64,000 nt of DNA, taken from Nemertoderma westbladi (lineage: Eukaryota; Xenacoelomorpha; Nemertodermatida; Nemertodermatidae). Positions 30,876 to 44,300 of this stretch are shown piece by piece; position 1 is the stretch's first letter, and every line of letters starts with the position of its first letter. Location of the stretch: positions 1 to 64,000 of the forward strand of contig JAUCBJ010000302.1 of NCBI GenBank assembly GCA_032718475.1. The letters are read 5' to 3'. The position numbers and the translations under genes were made by a program. The notes below the pieces were generated by a model that ran no database searches, was not told the DNA's origin, and saw nothing but the letters and a program-made list of their open reading frames with translations.

Positions 30876-31640
30876 AAAATTAACCATTGTCCAAAAATTA
30901 ATGATATGATTTAGCGGTACCTTTCAATAAAAACATACTATTGGGAATGTGATAGCTCATTATTTTTGAAGACATTAAGATGGACAGTAAGTTTGTTTAG
31001 GTCAAACAAAGACTTCAGTAATTGGATGTTTTGTGTTTGCGTCCAATTGATTCTCTTTGGACTCTACATGACAAGCCCTTATCTTGATTAGCTATTGGTT
31101 TTCCGCATAAATTTTGGCAACTTTCCAACAATTGAGACTATAGGGACTGGAATTTGCTTCGTTAATTAAACTGTTGCGTTGCTTTGTATAGCCACTGTAC
31201 GGTAGGCCTACGTTTTTTAATGTCGATTGTTTTAATCTGATCTGATTATTAGGGATTTTAATTTAATGACAGTTGCTGCATTGACCCAATACATTTTAAT
31301 ATGCGCCATATTGACAGGCCCGTCTAATGCCAGTAGTTCATTGGCCGCAGCCAGGGAAACTAGCTATTGATTGACTGTAGGTCTATCAGACCCACTCACC
31401 GCACTGATTGGTTACCCCCCAGGGCGAATCCTTCTGCGTAAGGTGCGAAACGCGATCACTGCCTCCCCCAATTGATGTTCTGTGATAAAATACTGTCTGT
31501 GTAGGAATTCATTAATCTAAACTTTAAACATTTGATGTGGAGCAATGAGCAAACCTTTGAAGTACTCCAACCAATGGATTAAGACGATTCTATATACCAG
31601 AATATAATAAAAGCCGAAAACCTCAATAAGGTTGAGAAAG
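30876..31640. other. Intergenic stretch
   Basis: Nothing recognised. Confidence 0.4.
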
Positions 31641-31699
31641 CTAAAGAAGATCTTTAATTGACCTACAACATCAGCCAGGTACATACAGGACAAAATTTA

Positions 31700-32060
31700 A
31701 GGATTTACAACTGCTCACATACAGCAACAATCAAGACTTACCTGGCAAACTTTAAATGAGGTATCTGGTCGGAAAAGTTGTGCAAAGGGGCGCCTCAAAG
31801 CCGATAGTCCTGAAGAACGTGTTGGGAAGTGGAAAAATCACTTCAGCAACTTGCTTGGGCAGCCACCAAACATCGAGGTCAGCCCTACAAGGAAAATATA
31901 CAAGACACTACCTATAGAAACAGGGGATTTCACACCCGCCGAACTCCAAAGAAGCATTAAAAGCATGTCCAATAATAAAGCGAGTGGATTAGATGAAATC
32001 CAAGCGGAGGTATGGAAAACCGGAGTGCTAAACAGACCATTATTGTGGATGCTGGTAACC
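31700..32060 (+). pseudogene. LINE fragment between endonuclease and RT domains
   Basis: The open stretch reads TWQTLNEVSGRKSCAKGRLK, ADSPEERVGKWKNHFSNLLG and, further on, NKASGLDEIQAEVWK. This fits the pre-RT linker (W--l-n-l-gRk, s-eerl--WkeHF--LL) and RT block 1 (kasGlDeIpaEvwK) of the same LINE superfamily as copies 1-5, but a different subfamily. It breaks soon after VWK. It is possibly the upstream part of the subfamily seen at 25.1 kb. Confidence 0.65.
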
Positions 32061-33240
32061 GGATGTTAAAGGGGAAAAGAAAGCGAAAGGCCACCACCAA
32101 TTTGGACAAAAGTTATTATAGATGTTGTATAGCAAGAATTATAACTGCGCTGCACCCCAAGAAAGTAGATATCGGTATAACAACAAACTATTGTGGGATT
32201 AGTAATTGTGGCATAGTAACTAAATGGGCTTTTTATTTATATAAAGTGAATAAAAAATTTACAAAAAAATATTTAAATTAAAAAAACAGTAGGCCAATGG
32301 AATTCCCCCCACATTGGACAGTTTATCATGGTGTAGTTGACATCTATTAGCAAAAGTGCGGGACTCTTGCTTGAGGCATCGGCAATGCAATTGCTCCAAT
32401 GAATATAGGCCTAATTAGTTTGGTACAGCCAGTTCGTCGGCATCCAGAAAACCAGATTAGGCCATCTTCTATTCTATGCGAGGCAGACGGCTCCCTGAAG
32501 CTACCTGCCAACCCCCAGGATAATAATGCTACCGGTACCTGTACGTACAACTCAACATACCCTAATCCCATAGGATGCAAACCCATCACATACCGAAATT
32601 AATCTCAGTAGGCTGATTCGAGAATTAAGTTAAGCTCCAAACATATTGCACGTATGTGTCCTCCCATTGGCTTGTTTATAAAGTGAAATAGTTATAAAAA
32701 GCAATTAAGTAGAATGTTTTTTTTTTTTTTTTTTTGCTTTATAACATAAATACCAATATTCTAAATATAACATTGAAGCTGATGATCTAATTTTAATGGT
32801 ATAAAATAAATTTGTTTTTTAACTTTATTACTATATTAATAGAACAGGCCCATGTGAAGCATACCTGACCAGATTTTCTGTTGTTTCCTGTTATGTTTCA
32901 CTTTGTAGTTGTTTCCCCATGTGAAGAATTCCAGGTTTTCCATTTCACTAAAAACCAAGCTTACAGAAATCTATCCAAAACAATAAACAAAATTAGTACA
33001 CCGCTCAAAAGCTAGAAATAAGCGTTATAAATCACAAAAAACATACAAATTCTTCTTATTACTGTATATTAAAATGAAAACCAGGTATTCTTCACATGGG
33101 GGAGGACATCACGGAGCTGTTATTATTATTGCAAGTTTTTTTTATATTTGCGTTAGTATTTGATCATGTTGTGCTGTCATTTTTGTTTATCACTGAGTAG
33201 CTAGTGGTATATCTTTGTCAGGTCAGGTATTCTAGGTCAT
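32061..33240. other. Intergenic stretch
   Basis: No gene recognised. Poly-T run of about 17 at 32,719-32,735. TTCTTCACATGGG occurs at 33,090 and also at about 15,340 (ATTCTTCACATGGG), a short shared string of unknown meaning. Confidence 0.35.
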
Positions 33241-33269
33241 TGATCAAGAAAACTTGCCACCTCCATGCA

Positions 33270-36144
33270 GCATGAAGGAGGTGCCACCTGTAGCTGCATA
33301 GACCCTCTTACTAGGGCAAATCTGGTCCTGTAACTAGGACCCCTTCGTTCTGGGATAAGGACGCCCTTGGTCCTGGATTAAGGACCCAAATACTTGGCTG
33401 CAGGGGTATATGGCCTGGCCAGGCAGATGGTGATCTACCAATGGCTGGTCAGGAGTAGAGTGTTCTGATGTCCACTCTGAGTGCACTTCACTGCGACCTG
33501 CACCTGGCAGCAGGGGTACAGGGCATGGCCCAGCAGATGAGCTGCATAGGCAATGGTGGGTCATGTGCGTCAGCGTAGGTATGGTTGATGGGCCTCATAT
33601 CGACACCTCTCATCGACACCCACCCTGTGGAATGGCAAACCAGGGCAAAAAAGCACCCCCCCCCCCCCCAACCCCCACTATGGATCACATTAGTAATGCG
33701 GAGGTCCGGCCACTAGAGGCCAGTGGAATGACTGGACACAATCGGCCTCACAGGCGTCAGTTATATCCTGACCGGCTGCCTGTCTCACCCCCTACTGGAG
33801 GGAGAGCGGCAAACGATTCTTTGAGTCCCTTTCCTGATGACCTTTCTGGCCCAAACCCTGGGTCACCATTGAGGCCAGATTGTGAGGGGGAGAGGGATTC
33901 TGGAGTTGGAGGCTACTCTCATGTTCCATCCCGACCAACAAAGCCATTGGTGAATCTGAGGCAAGTCACTAGACTAGCCTCAGTAAACACCCTAAAACTC
34001 GGGTCCCCAATGCGACAAGGTGAGCTGACTGCCTTGGCAGATAAGCTTTCTCTTAGTGCAGTGGGTGTTCAAGAGCACCGAATGCAGAGTGGACAGACTG
34101 ATGAGGTTCTGATCAAGGACATGGGGGGCGGTTGGCGACTCGCCCTCGTTCAGAAGATGATAGTGGCAATGGTGGAATTGGTCTATTGATGAATCCAACT
34201 GCACATGCAGCATTGGACAAAATAGACCAAATCTCTAACCGCATCATCCGTTGCCACTTCTCATGTTCTGGAAGACTGGCCAAGAAGTTTCCTAAGGTGG
34301 TTCTGATCGTGTGCTACTCTCCAACTAGTGTTGCCCCTGTAGAGGAGGTGGAAAATTTCTACCACAATCTACAAGCAGCTACTGATGGAGTGGATCAGCA
34401 TGCATTCTTAACATTCCTGGGAGACTTTAATGCAAGTCTGCATCAATCACCTACATCGCCCTGGGTCTATAGCAATAGTGTTAACCGAAATTCTGTCCAT
34501 CTTCAGGATTTTATCTCTGGAAATGGATTGTTTTCGGCTGGAAACCAGTTCAAGAAGCGAACTGGAAAGCTATGGACTCATAGTGGACCCAGTGGTCACA
34601 AGTCGCAGATAGACCATATTCTGTTTCGTAGGAAATACAGGAGCTCTATACAAGACTGTAATGCATTTACACTTCGACCCTTCTCCAGTGATCACCGCCT
34701 TATTGTGGCCAAGGTAAGACTTAGTCTGCGTTCTAGCAGAACAATGAAATCTGCCTTGCCGCGGCATGACTGGTCCTCTCTGTTGCCACAGCCAAGTGTG
34801 AGATCCAGCTTCACACTACAGCTGAGCAACAGGTATGAGGCTCTTGCCTCTGAGGCGGCAGATCACTGTGAGGGCTATACTGCCTTTACAGAAGCAGTTA
34901 AGTTAGCAGCTACAGAAACAGTTCCTGTATACCCTCGAAACAGGAAAAGGGCCCCCTGGACTGACAACAAAATTCAGAAGTGCCGAAATGACCTTCATAA
35001 GGCGCAGAAAGAGTCCCGACTCAAACAGACTACAGCGGCCAAGAATGCAGTTAAGGCTGCATCTAGGTCCCTGAACAGGCAGTACTCTGCTAATCTACAG
35101 GAGCTAATAAACCAACAGGTTGATGCCATCAATGATGCTGACGACAGCAGGCAATCATCCCAGGCATGGAAATCGATCAATCTGCTTACTGGGCGGAAAA
35201 GCCAACCAACCACCAAGGTTAAGGCTGAATCACCAGCCGATCGCCTCAATGGTTGGAAAGCCCACTTTGAAAAGCTCCTCAATAATGACAGGGTATTGCC
35301 TGGTAACTTTATAGAAGTAAAAGTGTCTGAGTCTGTACTCCCAGATATTCCCATTGGCGATATCTCCTTTGCAGAAGTGAAGGCTGCTGCAAAGAGCATT
35401 AAGACCAATCGTGCCAGTGGAGTAGATGGTGTTCTCCCTGAGGTCTTTAAAATACCTGAGTGTTTAAAGCTCATCTATCCCATCATAGTAGACATGTACC
35501 GAACAACAAGAGTCCTACAAGAAATGAAAACAAATAAGTTTGTGCCAGTTCCCAAGAAGGGCAACCTAACACTCTATGGTTCTTTTCGGGGAATCTCATT
35601 GATCTCGATTGCTGCAAAGCTATACAATAGGGTTCTATTATATCGCATCAGGGATCCCATTGAGAGACTGCTCCGTGGAAATCAGAATGGGTTCCGTAAA
35701 GGTGGTGGGACCATGGAGCCCATTTTGGCACTTAGAAGGATAATTGAAGAGTTATCAAAAAAGAAAGACAGGCATCTGGCTGTTATCTTTGTTGACTTCT
35801 TCAAGGCCTTTGATTCAGTCTCTCGCTCACGTATGTTCAGCATACTTTCATTATATGGGATTCCTGATGAAATTATTGCAGCAATCAGATCAGTATACGA
35901 TGGTTTGACAACATTTGTGTCTACTGTTGACGGTGACACAGAACCATTTGAAGTGTTATGGGGCGTCCTCCAAGGAGACACACTTGCACCATTCTTGTTC
36001 ATTATTGTGGTTGACTATGTTCTACGCATGTCCTTAGATCATTATAATGATGACGGGGTGATGATAACTCCACCTACTGGCTCCAGAAGTCGAGGAAATC
36101 CTGCCAAGTACCTAACTGATCTAGACTTTGCTGATGACTTAGGA
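33270..36144 (+). mobile_element. LINE copy 2, long copy with 5' region, lost 3' end
   Basis: Contains a 5' region absent from copy 1: two loosely repeated ~120-bp segments (GGCTGCAGGGGTATATGGCC at about 33,398 and GGCAGCAGGGGTACAGGGC at about 33,506), resembling internally duplicated LINE 5' UTRs. Coding then runs into the endonuclease and RT. It is cut at 36,144 inside the sequence for FADDLG, where the satellite starts. About 850 bp of 3' sequence seen in copy 1 is missing. The exact 5' boundary is uncertain. Confidence 0.85.
33563..36144 (+). pseudogene. LINE endonuclease-reverse transcriptase, frameshifted and truncated
   Basis: The first frame (33,563-34,189) holds an N-terminal extension with a proline run (poly-C at 33,656) and the start of the endonuclease (SAVGVQEHRM). 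A one-base deletion relative to copy 1 near 34,150 shifts frame; the second frame continues from there to the satellite with GDFNA, SDHR, NQNGFRKGGGT, VDFFKAFDSV, QGDTLAP and DFADDLG. Residue differences from copy 1 are about one in twenty by eye. It lacks the region after the RT active site. Confidence 0.85.
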
Positions 36145-36330
36145 CATTAAATAGCTTCGCCATTCCACTCTACGTAGTTTGTTAGACATTAAATAGCTTC
36201 GCCATTCCACACTATGTAGTTTGTTAGACATTAAATCGCTTCGCCATTCCACACTATGTAGTTTGTTAGACATTAAATAGCTTCGCCATTCCACACTATG
36301 TAGTTTGTTAGACATTAAATAGCTTTGCTA

Positions 36331-38580
36331 TTAGACACTATGTAGTTTGTTAGACATTAAATAGCTTCGCCATTCCACTCTACGTAGTTTGTTAGACATT
36401 AAATCGCTTCGCCATTCCACACTATGTAGTTTGTTAGACATTAAATCGCTTCGCCATTCCACACTATGTAGTTTGTTAGACATTAAATCGCTTCGCCATT
36501 CCACTCTACGTAGTTTGTTAGACATTAAATAGCTTTACTATTAGACACTATGTAGTTTGTTAGACATTAAATAGCTTCGCCATTCCACTCTACGTAGTTT
36601 GTTAGACATTAAATCGCTTCGCCATTCCACACTATGTAGTTTGTTAGACATTAAATCGCTTCGCCATTCCACACTATGTAGTTTGTTAGACATTAAATAG
36701 CTTCGCCATTCCACACTATGTAGTTTGTTAGACATTAAATAGCTTTGCTATTAGACACTATGTAGTTTGTTAGACATTAAATAGCTTCGCCATTCCACTC
36801 TACGTAGTTTGTTAGACATTAAATCGCTTCGCCATTCCACACTATGTAGTTTGTTAGACATTAAATCGCTTCGCCATTCCACACTATGTAGTTTGTTAGA
36901 CATTAAATAGCTTCGCCATTCCACACTACGTAGTTTGTTAGACATTAAATAGCTTCGCCATTCCACACTATGTAGTTTGTTATACATTAAATAGCTTCGC
37001 CATTGCACACTACGTAGTTTGTTAGACATTAAATAGCTTCGCCATTCCACACTACGTAGTTTGTTAGACATTAAATAGCTTCGCCATTCCACACTATGTA
37101 GTTTGTTATACATTAAATAGCTTCGCCATTCCACTCTACGTAGTTTGTTAGACATTAAATAGCTTTGCTATTAGACACTATGTAGTTTGTTAGACATTAA
37201 ATAGCTTCGCCATTCCACACTACGTAGTTTGTTAGACATTAAATAGCTTCGCCATTCCACACTATGTAGTTTGTTAGACATTAAATCGCTTCGCCATTCC
37301 ACACTATGTAGTTTGTTAGACATTAAATAGCTTCGCCATTCCACACTATGTAGTTTGTTAGACATTAAATAGCTTTGCTATTAGACACTATGTAGTTTGT
37401 TAGACATTAAATAGCTTCGCCATTCCACTCTACGTAGTTTGTTAGACATTAAATCGCTTCGCCATTCCACACTATGTAGTTTGTTAGACATTAAATCGCT
37501 TCGCCATTCCACACTATGTAGTTTGTTAGACATTAAATAGCTTCGCCATTCCACTCTACGTAGTTTGTTAGACATTAAATAGCTTCGCCATTCCACACTA
37601 TGTAGTTTGTTAGACATTAAATCGCTTCGCCATTCCACACTATGTAGTTTGTTAGACATTAAATAGCTTCGCCATTCCACACTATGTAGTTTGTTAGACA
37701 TTAAATAGCTTTGCTATTAGACACTATGTAGTTTGTTAGACATTAAATAGCTTCGCCATTCCACTCTACGTAGTTTGTTAGACATTAAATAGCTTCGCCA
37801 TTCCACACTACGTAGTTTGTTAGACATTAAATAGCTTTACTATTAGACACTATGTAGTTTGTTAGACATTAAATAGCTTCGCCATTCCACTCTACGTAGT
37901 TTGTTAGACATTAAATAGCTTCGCCATTCCACACTACGTAGTTTGTTAGACATTAAATAGCTTCGCCATTCCACTCTACGTAGTTTGTTAGACATTAAAT
38001 AGCTTTACTATTAGACACTATGTAGTTTGTTAGACATTAAATAGCTTCGCCATTCCACTCTACGTAGTTTGTTAGACATTAAATCGCTTCGCCATTCCAC
38101 ACTATGTAGTTTGTTAGACATTAAATCGCTTCGCCATTCCACACTATGTAGTTTGTTAGACATTAAATAGCTTCGCCATTCCACACTATGTAGTTTGTTA
38201 GACATTAAATAGCTTTGCTATTAGACACTATGTAGTTTGTTAGACATTAAATAGCTTCGCCATTCCACTCTACGTAGTTTGTTAGACATTAAATAGCTTC
38301 GCCATTCCACTCTACGTAGTTTGTTAGACATTAAATAGCTTTACTATTAGACACTATGTAGTTTGTTAGACATTAAATAGCTTCGCCATTCCACACTATG
38401 TAGTTTGTTAGACATTAAATAGCTTCGCCATTCCACACTATGTAGTTTGTTAGACATTAAATCGCTTCGCCATTCCACACTATGTAGTTTGTTAGACATT
38501 AAATAGCTTCGCCATTCCACACTATGTAGTTTGTTAGACATTAAATAGCTTTGCTATTAGACACTATGTAGTTTGTTAGA
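36331..38580 (-). repeat. Satellite block with 5-unit (210-bp) higher-order repeats
   Basis: The diverged unit type recurs at 36,331, 36,541, 36,751, 37,171 and 37,381, that is every 210 bp or a multiple. Between them the four ordinary units repeat in a similar order (CTCTACG, then CACACTATG with TCGCTTC, and so on). Farther right the spacing becomes irregular. Confidence 0.75.
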
Positions 38581-40559
38581 CATTAAATCGCTTCGCCATT
38601 CCACTCTACGTAGTTTGTTAGACATTAAATCGCTTCGCCATTCCACACTACGTAGTTTGTTAGACATTAAATCGCTTCGCCATTCCACACTACGTAGTTT
38701 GTTAGACATTAAATAGCTTCGCCATTCCACACTACGTAGTTTGTTAGACATTAAATCGCTTCGCCATTCCACACTATGTAGTTTGTTAGACATTAAATCG
38801 CTTCGCCATTCCACACTACGTAGTTTGTTAGACATTAAATCGCTTCGCCATTCCACACTACGTAGTTTGTTAGACATTAAATCGCTTCGCCATTCCACAC
38901 TACGTAGTTTGTTAGACATTAAATAGCTTCGCCATTCCACACTACGTAGTTTGTTAGACATTAAATCGCTTCGCCATTCCACACTATGTAGTTTGTTAGA
39001 CATTAAATCGCTTCGCCATTCCACACTACGTAGTTTGTTAGACATTAAATCGCTTCGCCATTCCACACTACGTAGTTTGTTAGACATTAAATAGCTTCGC
39101 CATTCCACACTACGTAGTTTGTTAGACATTAAATAGCTTCGCCATTCCACACTACGTAGTTTGTTAGACATTAAATCGCTTCGCCATTCCACACTATGTA
39201 GTTTGTTAGACATTAAATAGCTTCGCCATTCCACACTATGTAGTTTGTTATACATTAAATAGCTTCGCCATTCCACACTACGTAGTTTGTTATACATTAA
39301 ATCGCTTCGCCATTCCACACTATGTAGTTTGTTAGACATTAAATCGCTTCGCCATTCCACACTATGTAGTTTGTTAGACATTAAATAGCTTCGCCATTCC
39401 ACACTATGTAGTTTGTTAGACATTAAATAGCTTTGCTATTAGACACTATGTAGTTTGTTAGACATTAAATAGCTTCGCCATTCCACACTACGTAGTTTGT
39501 TAGACATTAAATAGCTTCGCCATTCCACACTATGTAGTTTGTTAGACATTAAATAGCTTCGCCATTCCACACTACGTAGTTTGTTAGACATTAAATAGCT
39601 TCGCCATTCCACTCTACGTAGTTTGTTAGACATTAAATAGCTTTACTATTAGACACTATGTAGTTTGTTAGACATTAAATAGCTTCGCCATTCCACTCTA
39701 CGTAGTTTGTTAGACATTAAATAGCTTCGCCATTCCACTCTACGTAGTTTGTTAGACATTAAATAGCTTCGCCATTCCACTCTACGTAGTTTGTTAGACA
39801 TTAAATAGCTTCGCCATTCCACTCTACGTAGTTTGTTAGACATTAAATAGCTTTACTATTAGACACTATGTAGTTTGTTAGACATTAAATAGCTTCGCCA
39901 TTCCACTCTACGTAGTTTGTTAGACATTAAATAGCTTCGCCATTCCACTCTACGTAGTTTGTTAGACATTAAATAGCTTTACTATTAGACACTATGTAGT
40001 TTGTTAGACATTAAATAGCTTCGCCATTCCACTCTACGTAGTTTGTTAGACATTAAATAGCTTCGCCATTCCACTCTACGTAGTTTGTTAGACATTAAAT
40101 AGCTTTACTATTAGACACTATGTAGTTTGTTAGACATTAAATAGCTTCGCCATTCCACTCTACGTAGTTTGTTAGACATTAAATCGCTTCGCCATTCCAC
40201 ACTATGTAGTTTGTTAGACATTAAATCGCTTCGCCATTCCACACTATGTAGTTTGTTAGACATTAAATAGCTTCGCCATTCCACACTATGTAGTTTGTTA
40301 GACATTAAATAGCTTCGCCATTCCACACTATGTAGTTTGTTAGACATTAAATAGCTTCGCCATTCCACACTATGTAGTTTGTTAGACATTAAATAGCTTT
40401 GCTATTAGACACTATGTAGTTTGTTAGACATTAAATAGCTTCGCCATTCCACACTATGTAGTTTGTTAGACATTAAATAGCTTCGCCATTCCACACTATG
40501 TAGTTTGTTAGACATTAAATAGCTTTGCTATTAGACACTATGTAGTTTGTTAGACATTA

Positions 40560-41300
40560 AATAGCTTCGCCATTCCACTCTACGTAGTTTGTTAGACATT
40601 AAATAGCTTTGCTATTAGACACTATGTAGTTTGTTAGACATTAAATAGCTTCGCCATTCCACACTATGTAGTTTGTTAGACATTAAATAGCTTTGCTATT
40701 AGACACTATGTAGTTTGTTAGACATTAAATAGCTTCGCCATTCCACTCTACGTAGTTTGTTAGACATTAAATAGCTTTGCTATTAGACACTATGTAGTTT
40801 GTTAGACATTAAATAGCTTCGCCATTCCACACTATGTAGTTTGTTAGACATTAAATAGCTTTGCTATTAGACACTATGTAGTTTGTTAGACATTAAATAG
40901 CTTCGCCATTCCACTCTACGTAGTTTGTTAGACATTAAATAGCTTTGCTATTAGACACTATGTAGTTTGTTAGACATTAAATAGCTTCGCCATTCCACAC
41001 TATGTAGTTTGTTAGACATTAAATAGCTTTGCTATTAGACACTATGTAGTTTGTTAGACATTAAATAGCTTCGCCATTCCACACTATGTAGTTTGTTAGA
41101 CATTAAATAGCTTTGCTATTAGACACTATGTAGTTTGTTAGACATTAAATAGCTTCGCCATTCCACTCTACGTAGTTTGTTAGACATTAAATAGCTTTGC
41201 TATTAGACACTATGTAGTTTGTTAGACATTAAATAGCTTCGCCATTCCACACTATGTAGTTTGTTAGACATTAAATAGCTTTGCTATTAGACACTATGTA
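40560..41300 (-). repeat. Satellite block of alternating 84-bp dimers
   Basis: Ordinary and diverged units alternate one to one; GCTATTAGAC falls every 84 bp (for example 40,611, 40,695, 40,779). Ordinary units often alternate between the CACTCTACG and CACACTATG types, giving a 168-bp tetramer over part of the block. Confidence 0.8.
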
Positions 41301-44300
41301 GTTTGTTAGACATTAAATAGCTTCGCCATTCCACACTATGTAGTTTGTTAGACATTAAATAGCTTCGCCATTCCACACTATGTAGTTTGTTAGACATTAA
41401 ATAGCTTTGCTATTAGACACTATGTAGTTTGTTAGACATTAAATAGCTTCGCCATTCCACACTATGTAGTTTGTTAGACATTAAATAGCTTTGCTATTAG
41501 ACACTATGTAGTTTGTTAGACATTAAATAGCTTCGCCATTCCACTCTACGTAGTTTGTTAGACATTAAATAGCTTCGCCATTCCACTCTACGTAGTTTGT
41601 TAGACATTAAATAGCTTTACTATTAGACACTATGTAGTTTGTTAGACATTAAATAGCTTCGCCATTCCACTCTACGTAGTTTGTTAGACATTAAATCGCT
41701 TCGCCATTCCACACTACGTAGTTTGTTAGACATTAAATAGCTTCGCCATTCCACACTACGTAGTTTGTTAGACATTAAATAGCTTCGCCATTCCACACTA
41801 TGTAGTTTGTTAGACATTAAATCGCTTCGCCATTCCACACTACGTAGTTTGTTAGACATTAAATAGCTTCGCCATTCCACACTACGTAGTTTGTTAGACA
41901 TTAAATAGCTTCGCCATTCCACACTATGTAGTTTGTTAGACATTAAATCGCTTCGCCATTCCACACTACGTAGTTTGTTAGACATTAAATCGCTTCGCCA
42001 TTCCACACTACGTAGTTTGTTAGACATTAAATAGCTTCGCCATTCCACACTACGTAGTTTGTTAGACATTAAATCGCTTCGCCATTCCACACTATGTAGT
42101 TTGTTAGACATTAAATCGCTTCGCCATTCCACACTATGTAGTTTGTTAGACATTAAATCGCTTCGCCATTCCACACTACGTAGTTTGTTAGACATTAAAT
42201 AGCTTCGCCATTCCACACTACGTAGTTTGTTAGACATTAAATCGCTTCGCCATTCCACACTACGTAGTTTGTTAGACATTAAATAGCTTTACTATTAGAC
42301 ACTATGTAGTTTGTTAGACATTAAATAGCTTTGCTATTGGACACTATGTAGTTTGTTAGACATTAAATCGCTTCGCCATTCCACACTACGTAGTTTGTTA
42401 GACATTAAATAGCTTTACTATTAGACACTATGTAGTTTGTTAGACATTAAATAGCTTCGCCATTCCACTCTACGTAGTTTGTTAGACATTAAATCGCTTC
42501 GCCATTCCACACTATGTAGTTTGTTAGACATTAAATAGCTTTACTATTAGACACTATGTAGTTTGTTAGACATTAAATAGCTTCGCCATTCCACTCTACG
42601 TAGTTTGTTAGACATTAAATCGCTTCGCCATTCCACACTATGTAGTTTGTTAGACATTAAATAGCTTCGCCATTCCACACTATGTAGTTTGTTAGACATT
42701 AAATAGCTTCGCCATTCCACTCTACGTAGTTTGTTAGACATTAAATAGCTTCGCCATTCCACTCTACGTAGTTTGTTAGACATTAAATAGCTTTACTATT
42801 AGACACTATGTAGTTTGTTAGACATTAAATAGCTTCGCCATTCCACTCTACGTAGTTTGTTAGACATTAAATAGCTTCGCCATTCCACACTACGTAGTTT
42901 GTTAGACATTAAATAGCTTCGCCATTCCACTCTACGTAGTTTGTTATACATTAAATAGCTTCGCCATTCCACACTATGTAGTTTGTTAGACATTAAATCG
43001 CTTCGCCATTCCACACTATGTAGTTTGTTATACATTAAATAGCTTTACTATTAGACACTATGTAGTTTGTTATACATTAAATAGCTTCGCCATTCCACAC
43101 TATGTAGTTTGTTAGACATTAAATCGCTTCGCCATTCCACACTATGTAGTTTGTTATACATTAAATAGCTTTACTATTAGACACTATGTAGTTTGTTAGA
43201 CATTAAATCGCTTCGCCATTCCACACTACGTAGTTTGTTAGACATTAAATCGCTTCGCCATTCCACACTACGTAGTTTGTTAGACATTAAATAGCTTCGC
43301 CATTCCACACTATGTAGTTTGTTAGACATTAAATCGCTTCGCCATTCCACACTACGTAGTTTGTTAGACATTAAATAGCTTTACTATTAGACACTATGTA
43401 GTTTGTTAGACATTAAATAGCTTCGCCATTCCACTCTACGTAGTTTGTTAGACATTAAATCGCTTCGCCATTCCACACTATGTAGTTTGTTAGACATTAA
43501 ATAGCTTCGCCATTCCACACTATGTAGTTTGTTAGACATTAAATAGCTTCGCCATTCCACACTATGTAGTTTGTTAGACATTAAATAGCTTCGCCATTCC
43601 ACACTATGTAGTTTGTTAGACATTAAATAGCTTTGCTATTCCACACTACGTAGTTTGTTAGACATTAAATAGCTTTACTATTAGACACTATGTAGTTTGT
43701 TAGACATTAAATAGCTTCGCCATTCCACACTACGTAGTTTGTTAGACATTAAATAGCTTTACTATTAGACACTATGTAGTTTGTTAGACATTAAATAGCT
43801 TCGCCATTCCACACTACGTAGTTTGTTAGACATTAAATAGCTTCGCCATTCCACACTACGTAGTTTGTTAGACATTAAATAGCTTTACTATTAGACACTA
43901 TGTAGTTTGTTAGACATTAAATAGCTTCGCCATTCCACACTACGTAGTTTGTTAGACATTAAATAGCTTCGCCATTCCACTCTACGTAGTTTGTTAGACA
44001 TTAAATCGCTTCGCCATTCCACACTATGTAGTTTGTTAGACATTAAATCGCTTCGCCATTCCACACTACGTAGTTTGTTAGACATTAAATAGCTTCGCCA
44101 TTCCACTCTACGTAGTTTGTTCGACATTAAATAGCTTCGCCATTCCACTCTACGTAGTTTGTTAGACATTAAATCGCTTCGCCATTCCACACTATGTAGT
44201 TTGTTAGACATTAAATAGCTTCGCCATTCCACTCTACGTAGTTTGTTAGACATTAAATAGCTTTACTATTAGACACTATGTAGTTTGTTAGACATTAAAT

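Noticed and set aside
2030-36144. LINE copies 1 and 2 as one duplicated host locus
   Set aside because: Flanks differ completely and breakpoints differ; independent insertions explain them.
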